A stretch of DNA of 64,000 nucleotides from NCBI GenBank assembly GCA_964017155.1, contig OZ024862.1, positions 27,642,158 to 27,706,157 of the forward strand, in the 5' to 3' direction. Numbering within the stretch: the stretch's first letter is position 1; every line of letters starts with the position of its first letter. The notes below the pieces were generated by a model, which had not been told where the DNA came from, searched no databases, and saw only the letters and a program-made list of their open reading frames with translations. Shown here piece after piece: positions 1-11,448 of this stretch. The DNA is from Oasisia sp. SBJ-2009 (lineage: Eukaryota; Annelida; Polychaeta; Sabellida; Siboglinidae). The position numbers were made by a program, and so were the translations under genes.

Positions 1-1305
1 GCCATTGCCAAATTGTTACTCAAACTTTGGCGGCTTTTGCACAAATTGCATTTTTCCGGATTTAGACTTCTCTGGAAGTATACTAGCTATGCTAATGATG
101 TTTATATTATTGGATTTTAATATGAATGGGGAGGGAAAACATGATACAATTGTCATTTTAATGGACAAAAGAATGTATATGTATTAATAAAGACTGTTAT
201 TAGTTGATGGTAGCTGGCTGGCGTCATATTTTTTGTACGTGGATGCACACGGACTACAAAATCTAGCGATACTTAGGTAAAATAACCATCTGAACAGGAT
301 TCTTTACATGATAACCTATCTATATTGCATTCAGTGTGAATATTTGATTTAGGTATCCTGATACAACCTATTTAGTGTGTATTCTAAGTGAAAACTGGCT
401 AAAATAGTGCATCGGCTATGATTTCTTGCATTACAGATTATGGGGGTAGGGGTAAACAATAACATAATTATGTCGCTAATGATTAACAATTACTGTTACA
501 AACATATAGATATTGTGTATAAATGGTAAGGCTATAATGTGGATGCTTATTTGTAAGATCTGATGTTTGCAACATATTAAAATGTCTCAGTTCATACTTT
601 AAGTGCCGTTTTCTCAGTTGTCACTTTTTTCAGGTAAAAGTGAATAGAACTCAAAAACTAACCAAGTAATGCATACCAACTTTACATATAGCAACAGTAC
701 CATAAATATCTACATTCCTGTGCATTGAAATTATGATCAGTCATGTGAATCACATAATAGGGGGGTTTGAATATGAAAAATTTGAAGATAAAAATAAAAT
801 ATTTATAAAAAATCGTTACAAAAAATCTAAGTAACATAGACAAATGGCCATGCACAGAAAGTTAGAACGGTACATTACCTACATAGAAACACTTGAATAA
901 TGTAAATGACAATAGGGGTTTCAGTGTTCTATTCATTTAAACTTATGCTATTTTTCGACTTTTTTGTTCGATTATTACCCCCTCCCGCGCCAAAATATTT
1001 GAAAATAAAAAAATTAAAGATGCCATCTTCTTAGTTTCAATGTAGTGACTCCCTGAAAAAAAGTCTTGGAGAGATTTATAAGTGTTTTTCAAAAAAAAAT
1101 TGGTCGTGTCCCGTAACTCCTTAACACAAACTCTTCTAAGGAATTTCCCGTTCAGCTTTTCCAAGACTGTTCTGCCCATTATACCCCCTCTACTTTCCTC
1201 CATACATTTGCCCTGTTTTGTATTTGCCATCACCCCTCTAATAGTGATACACACATCAATCAATCACCACCGATCCTGATAAAAGAACGTCCAACAATCA
1301 CTTAC

Positions 1306-1396
1306 CTGTAATCTCCGACAGATTTCACACCTGTGCTGACCGGGCCAGTGACCACACACACACTGAAGCTGGCGAGATAATCAGAGACGTCTCTGC
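1306..1396 (-). other. Weak exon-like segment with a good splice donor
   Basis: On the minus strand a segment open in one frame (reading RDVSDYLASFSVCVVTG and about 13 more residues) ends at ATTACAG|GTAAGTG, a strong donor. The only AG upstream (CTGCAG) has a poor pyrimidine tract, so if real this may be a first exon reaching higher (up to about 1560) of a gene that continues left of the window. There is a CCAAT word (complement) near 1645. No homology is recognised. Confidence 0.2.
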
Positions 1397-2429
1397 CTGC
1401 AGGTATAAACACAGAGTACTACGTTCAGCGAAGCGTATCATAAGACTTCACCGCACAACCGGACGGCTACAAAGTCACTCAGTGTAGATATCCAGCACTA
1501 ATAAATCCCATACAACACGAGGTGCCCACGTCCCAACTGTATTGACACTCACTGTTGTATCAGTTGCTGTGTGCCAGCCTCTGCCAATGACCACCTCGAG
1601 GCTACACTTCACGCATGAGTCGGCCTACTGATTTCTCACAGGAGGATTGGTTACTGTAAGTGCCAATGAGTCATTAGCATTACATTAAAGGTATCATGAT
1701 GATTACACATGTTACGTGACAGCTGTACAGCACCTCGGATTAGTTATTTTGTGCTTAGTATGTAGAACAATGAACCCTGGTGTCGTGGTCAGTGAACCGT
1801 GACTCGGGCCAGACCTGGTGAGAACTGACCTCCTGTGGTAGCCACTGGCTGCAGGTCCGTGGATTACGGACAAGTGTTGAACTAATGCCCTTAGAATAAG
1901 TTGGAGAATAAAGGGTAATGGTTGGAGAATAAAAGGCTAAGGTGCATTGTCATAAATGTATAATGGTGTATGATGTATCCAGGCTGGAGGACTCAGTGTG
2001 GTGTAGACGTCACCACCAGCCGTCTAGCAGACATGTCCGCTCATTCAAGCACCGTCTCAATTTATATGTGAAATATTCAGCCACTTATGAAAGCAGTACA
2101 TATAGATTGCAAAATGATACATTAATTTTGGGGGCAAGTCGGCAATATCTCCACCCAAGATTCATTTTCCATTAACTGTGTTCCAACTGCAGTTTCACTG
2201 CACCAGTATACCAGGAATATTTTTGTGTTGGAAGCTACAAGTAACAAAATCTCTTGTCCTGTTTACCAGAGCATTAGGTCAGTCATCTTGCTTAGATTGT
2301 GGTATACATCTAAAGAGTTTCGTTTCTAATGATCTATTGTGTTTAACTTTTTATTAGCTACATTTTCACAAAATTGTTATGCATTTATTTCTTTTATTTT
2401 ATTTCATTTATTTACATGTGCTAAATTAT

Positions 2430-2480
2430 GTTTGTAAAGCACTCGAGAGCAATTTTTAATTGATCGGGTGCTATGTAAGT
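2430..2480 (+). mobile_element. Retroelement 3'-end hairpin tail
   Basis: AGCACTCGA (2438-2446) can pair with TCGGGTGCT (2464-2472) with one wobble, followed by ATGTAAGTATTA. It is the same tail type as at 15654 and 18608 and lies directly upstream of SINE copy B. Confidence 0.5.
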
Positions 2481-2494
2481 ATTACTAAGCTAGT

Positions 2495-3165
2495 ATATGC
2501 TACCATTTCAACTGCCAAACCTTGGACAAGTTTGTTCACTCCATATTCCAGTTCACTCAGCTGTATGAAGGCATATCTGGCTACAAACTGACAGTGGTGC
2601 ATTTTTGTGTATGAATAGTTATTGTGTAGTAACTTCAGCATGGCTGAATACTTCCCAGTTGAGATGGTGTTCGAATGAACAAGTCTGCCAGAGAGAAAAT
2701 GTACCTGGATAGTGCTTTGCTCCATGGACTGCAGATTAAAAATACCGGGAGGTATTTAAATACTATATTTAAGTATTTGATGTCTGTTAAGGAAATAAAA
2801 GTATTTGAATTTAAATACTTTTTTCAAATACTGCTACAATTCCAAGTGAACAAGGAATACAAAATAAGTCATGACAATCAACATACCTAATACTAGACTG
2901 TACCCCTTTAAAACGGAACACTAATGACAATAGACTAAATGTTTCAAGCTCTTGGTATATTAATCATTTGCTTTTCTTTTACCTATATCCTAAAATGGAA
3001 AAGTGTTCGAAAAAGTATTTTAAACACCTTCCAATGTAATTGTATTTAAATGCATTTGCATTTACAAGTATTTGTATATGAATCCCTCAAGAGTATTTGT
3101 ATTCAAATATGTTTCAACATATTTGACCCCACGTCTGATGGACTGGACACTGCTAATATATTAGG
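2495..3165 (+). mobile_element. tRNA-derived SINE (copy B), interrupted by a MITE
   Basis: The body matches SINE copy A: TTCCAGTTCACTCAGCT, CTGGCTACAAACTGACA, GGCTGAATACTTCCC, GTTGAGATGGTGT and GAATGAACA. The tRNA-like head is missing or too decayed to see. After GCTTTGCTCC the sequence is broken by a 406-bp insertion (2732-3137) and resumes with GGACACTGCTAATAT, which continues the alignment to copy A (GGATACTACGCTAAGG). Confidence 0.65.
2732..3137. mobile_element. hAT-type MITE with 8-bp target-site duplication, nested in a SINE
   Basis: The element starts CAGATTAAAAATACC and ends CACGTCTG, so the termini are CAGA...TCTG. It is flanked on both sides by ATGGACTG (2724-2731 and 3138-3145), an exact 8-bp duplication. 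The interior is AT-rich with many TATTTGAATACAAATA-like words on both strands. An 8-bp duplication and CAG ends point to the hAT superfamily. No transposase is encoded, so it is non-autonomous. Confidence 0.85.
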
Positions 3166-3169
3166 AACT

Positions 3170-6100
3170 TACCTTTATGATGGTCCAGCAACAACTGTCA
3201 GTGCTGTGTGCACAGCATCATAAGTCATAATATTAACCTAAATCTCTACATGTACCATGAAAAATATGGGCATTTGCCAAAGAAAGAATTGCTTTCCATG
3301 TCTGGAACAAGGTGAGAACAATTGAAGGTTGGCACCAATGTACTCGTAACAGACTAGGGGATCATGTTTCACAGTTTCAGAGAAATGCGAAGATCTGTAT
3401 TGCCAAAATATATTATTTCAAGCCAACTTGGAACCTCATAAAAATTTAAACTCATATTCTACATTAGAACAATTCAGTGCGCACATTTCTGGAAATTTGT
3501 TTTTCCATTATGCACATGCATAGCATGTTTAAAATACAATATATTTGAGTGTAAAAAAATTAAATGTATTGGGCAATTCCCAGGAAATGTGTCCTTACGT
3601 GCTAACATTTAACCATGCTCTATTGATGGATAATTTGTGTACTCTGATTAGATTGAGGCAATTTTGTTTTAAAATTATTAAAATAGTTCGAAATAGTGTT
3701 TTTTATTATTCAAAGAAGATGTGCAATAATGTGTATACCCTTGACTTTAGTATAAGTTCAATAACTTTTAGGTATATTTGGTTAAAATTACTTATTTTAC
3801 TAAATTACTTAAAGAAGCGCTGTAAGGATGTCCTGTAATATCATACGTGCAATCACCAGATATGTTCTGACAATAGCTTTATATCTATCCAAAGACCCAT
3901 CCAATAATCGTTTGCTTGCTTGAGCTGTGTTAATTTTGGGCAACATGAAATTTAAGATGATGGGTTAAGATCCTGTAAATTGTAATGAATCATTTATCAG
4001 ATTTGTCACAAGAAGTAAACAGGCATTCATGTCACACTGCCATTGGACATGGTGAAATTGGCAGGCGTTCAACTCTTAGTGTTACCTTACGCAATGTCTA
4101 TATCCCATTTGTTCTTACTGTTTTCATAATTACTCTGGGACAGTAATTACTTGAGGATCGTTCTCTAGCATGGATGTGACCAACAACATTATCAAATCTG
4201 GAAGGATAACATAAGTGGTCTATCAAGATGAAATGATCCAGTACAAAACAGAATCATTGGCATGAAACTATTACTTGGTCATTGTGTGCCTCACTCATAC
4301 ACTCACTGCATCTCAATCTCACGAGATCGATCTAGATCACTACTCCCTCAGTCCCTGTATAGGACTTATGAGAATTCCCAAGGAAGCTAAACATTTTCAT
4401 TGGTAATATATGATTGGTTATAAGTTATAACCGCTAAATTGTTAAAAGCAGTTATTAGCAACTTTTTCCCTGGAGCGGTGTGGTTTCATATGCAAACTTT
4501 GAACTAGACGTACATATGAATTTCATACATTTTGATTATAATAAAAGACCCGTAAAATAAAATTTTCTGTCAATTTATCTGAACAAAATGACACAAGTGT
4601 ATGTTACTGTAACTGTTAGTTAGGGAACTTTGTCTTTAGGCTTTGCAACATCAACATGCTAATGTTTATCAATACTTTGTTTTATGAAAACAGCATATTT
4701 TTTATTAATAACAGGATCGACTTCAATAAATGGTATCGGTATTATATGGCCTATCCAGGTCTAGGTTGGCGATCAAAGATCGGTGTTGGGACTCCCTCAA
4801 TGACGATGATGTCAGCTCTATTCAAGAATTGATTCAAGTCTGTCAATGTCACAAAACTGCCAACATTGTCATTGATGATTGAGTGACATTCATGTGTGAT
4901 TGACCAAACATTTTGAGATTGAGTGTCAAGTCGTTGGCAAACAGATCAAACATACCAGTTGTCTTGTGATGTATGAATTCCAGCAACTGAGAAACTTACA
5001 AGTTTTTACTCACAGAATATCGCTAACGTGGTTTAAAGTTCGCGGGACAACACTAGCCTTGCGGTATACGTCATCAATAACGGGCTCGGTAGAGTTAATG
5101 AATATTCATTAGCTCAAGCAACGCTCAAAACAGCGGCTCCACCTGACGGACAGAGCCAACACATACGGTGTAATGCTTCATGCAACCACTAGATGGCGGA
5201 ACCTTTCAAATGATTGCTGTCGCTGAACTCATGTTAATCCTGTTGGGATTTGACCTTTACCAAGAAATTGTAAAGCTATTGTCTGATTGGATTTTTCCTC
5301 AGCTAATAAGCTAAAACAGTTTTTTAAGCTATACACATTTTGTTTCATATTTGAATAGGAACACGTTTTCAAAGAGTACCATATTTATCTATATAATGTC
5401 CTTTTAATATGATTTTTTAATAATTGTTATTAAATAAACTAAGGATTATAATGGAAGTAAAAGAATGACATAGTTAGTGGAGATCATATACCAGTGAAGA
5501 TGCACGTGGAAGTATAATAATCAAGTAGATTGTTTTGAAAATTAAGTGTTATTAAAAAATTTATGTTGAATTTCATCCTGATACTTTGTTGTTTAGGTTG
5601 ATTTCTAGGAGTTGTAGATATCTTGCAAGAGAGTTGGTGAGCTGCAATTTCGCATGTTGAAAATGTGAGCAATATTAATGTAAAAAAAATTCATCTTGGG
5701 AGGCCCTGGGGTTAGAATTAGACCCTTTAGAATTATCAAAGCAAATACTGATTTCTTATGTATGGTGGCATTGCAACATAGTAATTAACTTCTAAGTTAT
5801 TACAATTATTCTGATCAAAACATACATTCAGTTAATCTACCCTATTGACATACAGCCACTGAGATATATGCATAGAGCTTACACTCTACACTGGACATTA
5901 ACAGTCTTAAAGTGGAAACTGCAGACAATTTTTCAGTTTAAGATGGATCTGATGGATTATTGACATAAGCCGAGAGCAAAGGCTGATAAATACACACATC
6001 ACATTGGGCGTGTGTCAGCATTCTGCCTGAGGAAGTTGCTAGGTAGAAACAGGCAAATCTGAAACATCTGTCTTTTGTGTGCCTTTTGAAACATTGAATG

Positions 6101-9100
6101 AAATATAAATGTCATGCGTACTACTACCTATGTACTCTAAGATACGTCTATGCAAAATTACAGAAAAAAAGTTGTGTTTAAAAAAATAGGCAAACTTAAA
6201 ATGTACAAGTTATAGGACCCTGATCCAATCAAATAAAAAATTGATTCTCTGCACTCAATGTCTCAAAACGTGCATAGGAAACATCTTTGACAGGTGTACG
6301 TCTGAAAGTGAAACAGAAAGAACTTCATCAAGTATGATATTATTTAATTATATTTTCAGCATTGTGTCCATAATATCATCGCTAGTAAATATGTACAATA
6401 CATTTACTTTATAACATGCTTTCAAAACGACCATAAATTCCAAGAACAATTGTGACATATCAATATAAACAAAATCTGCCATTATATATCTTCAACTCTC
6501 TATATGTACAGCAAAACGATTTGTGTACATTCTTTAGAGATCTGTGAGCCATATTTTTAGTTCTGTCACTTTCTTTGTTCCATTCTACAAAAACAACAAC
6601 AACAAAACAACAAAATGTACCTAAAGTGTAGTTTCAAATAAATCTAAGTAGGGTGTTTTCCTGCATGCTATGCTCACATGGAGTTACACATAATTTCATG
6701 AATGGGCTCCTCATTGTCAAAACATGCAAACTATGAAGACTGCATTTAGACAACTTTGATAAAAGTGATTGCTTTTCTTTGTGATTGATATGATGATACA
6801 AGTAGGCATGTTGTTTTGCTTATTGCAAACTGTTGTATATGTAAATAAAATTACATATCTGAATTGGACAGTGTATGCTAGTAAGGTAAGTTCTCTTCCA
6901 AGCAAGTAACACACAGTAACTGTTTTGGGTATCACTTTAAATACATTCTGCATTACGCAGTATTTTGGAATTAACATACAATTTAAGACATTGTCCAAAC
7001 ATCAGTGGATAGTGGTAAAGACAACTGCCTACACACAAAGTTATCTCATCAGTCAAGAAATGTCCTGAAAAATCCAGAAAAACACACAGTATTTGCACTG
7101 ACTCCACCACCCCACTCACACGAATGAATATTCATGGTGTGTAACTTGCAATTATGGTCAATCTAAACTGGCTTTCAAAACGTCACTCAGCACCAAATGG
7201 ATTCAACTGACATGACTTGGCTGCAAAGACATTATCTACATCACTGCCCAACTTTGATAGCAACAATGTGCATTAGTACTTTTTCCATTCAATAGATGGT
7301 GCCACTGTAGTTATTTATTTCCCCCGCTTTACATGGTGAAAACCAAGCCACCATTATTCAGTTTGGTTTTAGGGATTCTACAAACTTATGCGACAACCAC
7401 TTTGGAAGAAATACAAACTTCATTTTGATAACTTAAAAAAAGTTATTCAGAAATGTAAACTGGTGGTTAAAACCATCATGCAACTGAACATCTGTTTTCG
7501 CTGGGTCATGTTGTTTTCATAATATTTGGCGCCAAAGTTGAAATAAATAATTAATCTCTGTCAGTATAAATAGCCTTATATTATATCTGGGATGCACACA
7601 AGTATCCGTGTGTGATATATTCAGAGTGACAATCACACATCTCAAAATAATGAATAGCTAATGAAGTGGCAAGATGAAATATTCAGTAATAATTAATCAA
7701 AGGTGACAAGATAACAGCGAGTATTAAAAAGTCACAAGACAAAAGAGTATTCCTGACTCACAAGAATACAGATATCTCAATAACTAATGCAGGATTCTCC
7801 AAAATGTAAAACGCCACAACGTCCCATTTCTCATCCTATTCTCTCAAGATTCCTACAGACACTCCACTTGCAGTTTGACTAGGAACTTCCAAATCCTACA
7901 GCCTTCCTGTTGCGCAAATTCACAGAAGAAACAATAATCTAGAAATGCATTTTGAAAAAGAACAGATGGAATTTTTGACTGAAGAAATCGGATTCATAAC
8001 AAAACCCAATTAATAGTCCATTAACAGAGCATAATGAATAATATAGCATAATGAATAAAAAATATTGTTAAAAATAAGTTAACAAGATGCAAATGTAGAA
8101 TGTTACGTCAATGTGTGATAAGATGTGTAAATGTATGCAATATGCCAGTTTCTCAAAGAATACTGTTTACCAGCAAGACTAGAGGTAGTTACTTGGCTAC
8201 AGGAGCACATTCAGACGGAAAACTGCTTCTGAAAAGGCCCAAGCCATGCTGTTGCACTGACATGTTGCATAAAACTATAATACTGCACTGTAAAACAACA
8301 CCAGTTCATTGTATGATTTAACTTATTTTGGAGCATAAATTTGTTGATGAGTATGACGTTTCGTACATATAATAAACCATTCTTGGAGCCATGAACAATA
8401 TGTTCAATAACACCAGTTCAGTTGAGAAGTCAGCAGAATTAAACATCTTTGCACACATAATATGGATTTTCTTTAAAGAAACACAGCCATATGCAGTTGT
8501 AATAAGTATCTGTTTCAAATGCAGAAAATTGTGACACATTAATAATGTATGATAATTATTAATAATTGCTTATAAATATTTTCCACCCAAATGCAACAAT
8601 TACCTACTGATACTATATTTTAAGTAAAATGTGGTTTTTGACCCAAACAAGTAGCCTGCCTGTTTTGGCACTTGTATGGTTTACCCATTGTAGCAAGAAT
8701 ACGAAGAGATTGGTGTGAACTGGGTATGGATTTGAAGAGTACAAACATCCAGAACAGGATATACATGACCCCTGTAAATGGGGAAATATAGCTGCAGTTC
8801 TGGAAGGAGTAAGTTAAATGATCTGTTATGCAAAATGTGCCATGTCAACATACAAGGAGCTGTCATGTTAAGCATCAGTGGATGTAGTGTAGTACTGTCG
8901 TGATACTCAAACATAACAAATATAACACAGATACAACAAAACAGCAGTGTTTCAAAGAGGAAAACTGCGATGCAAAAATCTATAGGACATCATCTTGACT
9001 AATTTCACAAACAGCGAACAAACTGGCTCCTCTAGAGGGAAAAATTACAAAGATACCTGCAAGACAATGTAAATTTTCTCATCAAAACAACTAAGTTGCA

Positions 9101-9350
9101 AAGACAAGTCCTAAATGCTACTTTCAACTGATCCGTAGAAAAATCTTCTGTGATTCACAAGCCTTAGTGAACCACTACACGTGGCCTCTGGGAGTAATTG
9201 TGATTGTTTCCTAGCAGTGTAATGACATGAGATTTCTAGCCGTTGCTCGTGAAAATATTAACCATCTCCAAACAGCCCGGATCACTGCTGAAGAAAGATA
9301 TAGAGTATCAAAATATTCTTCATTCATTCACGGTGCAGATAAAGTCATGT
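3170..9350. other. Gene-poor 3' flank
   Basis: About 6 kb of AT-rich sequence downstream of the CUB-LDLa gene. The open frames here are short, lack splice support and show no recognisable protein. Apart from the CTCF-like word I see no feature to name. Confidence 0.6.
5186..5200 (+). promoter_or_regulatory. CTCF-like motif
   Basis: CCACTAGATGGCGGA fits the bilaterian CTCF core CCASYAGRKGGC. One match of this length can occur by chance in a 64-kb window, and occupancy cannot be judged from sequence. Confidence 0.3.
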
Positions 9351-9463
9351 GCTTTAATAATTTAAAATATAATCATTTGCAGATATGGTGTAACAACTCC
9401 AGTGTTCTTTCCCAGTGCCTCCTGGGAGATTTCTCATGCATGTCAACAGAGCGTCTCTCAAAG

Positions 9464-9528
9464 GACAAAGTGTGACGTCCTTCGATGTGTCAAATTCGTC
9501 CAGCCTTTGTACAACATCGCTGATTTCA
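9464..9528 (+). repeat. 65-bp direct repeat, copy 1 (3' side of terminal exon)
   Basis: Matches 10269-10333 over its full length with four mismatches by eye (61/65) and no gaps. The two copies bracket the terminal coding exon. Confidence 0.9.
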
Positions 9529-9599
9529 ACATCAGCATTAGAGAAAAAACAAAACTGTTAATTCACAAACTGCTTTCAGTCTCATCGTTGATATCAGAA

Positions 9600-9883
9600 A
9601 TTGATGTGAGTGTCATTGTCAATGTCACAAACTGTTGTGTCATCATCGATGCCACAAAATGTTGCGAGTGCCATCGGCAAAGTCACAAAATGTCTCGCAC
9701 ATCATTGCTGATGTCACAAATTGTTTCAAGTGCACTATAATACATTATCTTGAGTGTCATCATTGATGTCACAGAATGTCATCACCAATGTCACAAATTG
9801 TTTTAAGTGTCACCGATGATGTCGCAAAAAATGTCAAGCGCCACTGTCGATGTCACAAACTGTCTTCAATGTCAATGTTGCTG
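9600..9883 (-). repeat. Degenerate ~33-bp tandem repeat in the 3'UTR
   Basis: About eight or nine imperfect copies of a unit containing GATGTCACAAA, then TGT, then AGTGTCAT (plus-strand reading), spaced roughly 30-36 bp. The copies run up to the stop codon. Similar isolated words occur near 4850 and in other introns. Confidence 0.6.
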
Positions 9884-10179
9884 TCATAGGTTGACAGGTA
9901 TGGAGACCCTGTCGCAGTGTGCGTACTTGACACTGCCGTCGTTGGAATGGTGCGAGCGGCCGGAGCGACTACTCGTCGGAGTAACGGAGCGATGGTAGGA
10001 CGGCGGAGCCTGTGAGTAAGTGCTCCCTACGTGTGAGTACGATTCCCGCTGGTTCGGTGTGCGGAATGGGGAGTAGGCCACGCCCTGGTGCGAGCCCTGG
10101 GAGGAGGCAACAGGGTGCATGGGGTAGTACCCAGTGTGTTGGGGTGCACTCGGGGTGCTGTGTTGGTAGGGTGAGTGAC
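9884..10179 (-). CDS. Terminal exon: cytoplasmic tail and stop codon
   Basis: 296 nt from a TGTTGTAG acceptor to a TGA stop (complement of 9884-9886). It adds 97 residues rich in Ser, Tyr, His, Pro and Gln. Visible short motifs are YYPM and YSPF (YxxPhi-like sorting motifs), PPSY at residues 313-316 (a WW-domain, NEDD4-type ligand motif), an Arg/Ser stretch (TPTSSRSGRS) that could be phosphorylated, and a VNL end compatible with a class II PDZ ligand. Motif functions are inferred from short matches. The exon is GC-richer than its surroundings, as expected for coding sequence. Confidence 0.9.
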
Positions 10180-10268
10180 CTACAACAGACATCATCAAGG
10201 TCAGTGGGGTAGCAAACCAAAATATACATTCATATATTTTACATATTTTATTTTAGTATAATTATTAT

Positions 10269-10333
10269 GACAAAGTGTCAAGTCCTTCGATGTGTCAAAT
10301 TCGTCCAGCCTTTGTACAATATTGCTGATTTCA
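10269..10333 (+). repeat. 65-bp direct repeat, copy 2 (5' side of terminal exon)
   Basis: Partner of 9464-9528 in the same orientation. It lies in the last intron, about 90 bp from the acceptor of the terminal exon. Confidence 0.9.
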
Positions 10334-11353
10334 TTTAGTATATTTAATCAGTATCCCAGCAATTATTAAATAGTTAATCTATGTAACAATTTAGATTACA
10401 ATTTATGTGATATATTTTGTGAATGTTTTGTCATTTTGGAATAAGCATTTTGTTCAAATTGTCCAGAGAAATTCCTCTACTATAAACAAACTATGACTTT
10501 GTAATACATCTCTTTATTGATTACCAACAAATTGATGTTGTTAAACCCATACACCACTGGCATAAGTACACATTACAACTCTAAATAACTGTTAAAACAG
10601 TAATGGGTTTCACTAAAGTGCTCCATATTGAAATCCAATTTGAAATGCATTTAAAAACACCCAGTTAAACCAATGATACTATTGGAGAAATGGATATTTG
10701 TGACATTTGATTTTGTTGTAGTACGATATACCTTTTACTGATGTGTGTCACAAATAAACACAAGCCTTCATTCACACAGATACAGTGTTGGCATATAAAC
10801 TAAATTATGGATACAGCTCACAACATGTTGTCACACAAACAAACTGACAAGGGCAGGCTACTGTTTTCATCACAATAAACAGAGATCTTGACTCTCATTC
10901 ACAGTCAACAAAACAGGATAATTGTAAACAATTACTGAGAACTGCAAAGATGTCAGACAATGTCAAATGAAGACTGAATGACCCTGTATTAAGAACAGTG
11001 ACAAGTCTAGAATGCTCACTGATATCTGTTAATTAACTCGGAGACTGTAATCCCTGAGTAATAAGAGGAAATATGCAGGGCGAGTATAATCAAGGGATGA
11101 ATGAGAGGGACATCTAAGCCACCAGTCCCTTCCCAAAGACCAGGCACTGGGCTAATTCCATAAATGTATAGAACATATTAATGGGAGGTTTTAGTGGAGT
11201 CCATTGGGGACGGTAATTACGGGGGGAAGTTGAGTTGTGCCTATCTCTGGGATCACGGGATGCTGTGGCAATTACCTGAAAGCATCATTTCCGAGAGTGG
11301 CACAATTCCTGAAGATGCTTCAAATGGAATAGTGGTTTCTAGTGGAGAGATAG

Positions 11354-11354
<1 letters not shown>

Positions 11355-11432
<78 letters not shown>

Positions 11433-11448
11433 TGCGTGCATGTGTGTA
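11355..11448 (+). repeat. (TG)n / (TGCG)n microsatellite
   Basis: About 94 bp of TG dinucleotides interrupted by GC steps, ending in several TGCG tetranucleotides. Open frames read through it in several frames are repeat artefacts. Confidence 0.97.

Larger units (their letters stand above)
9353..9883 (-). other. Probable 3' untranslated region
   Basis: Below the stop codon the sequence is non-coding. The first plausible poly(A) signal on the minus strand is the variant ATTAAA, complement of 9353-9358, which would give a 3'UTR of about 530 nt. A canonical AATAAA on this strand was not seen near the stop; the next candidate is beyond 7.3 kb. Most of this UTR is a degenerate tandem repeat (listed separately). 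Confidence 0.35.
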
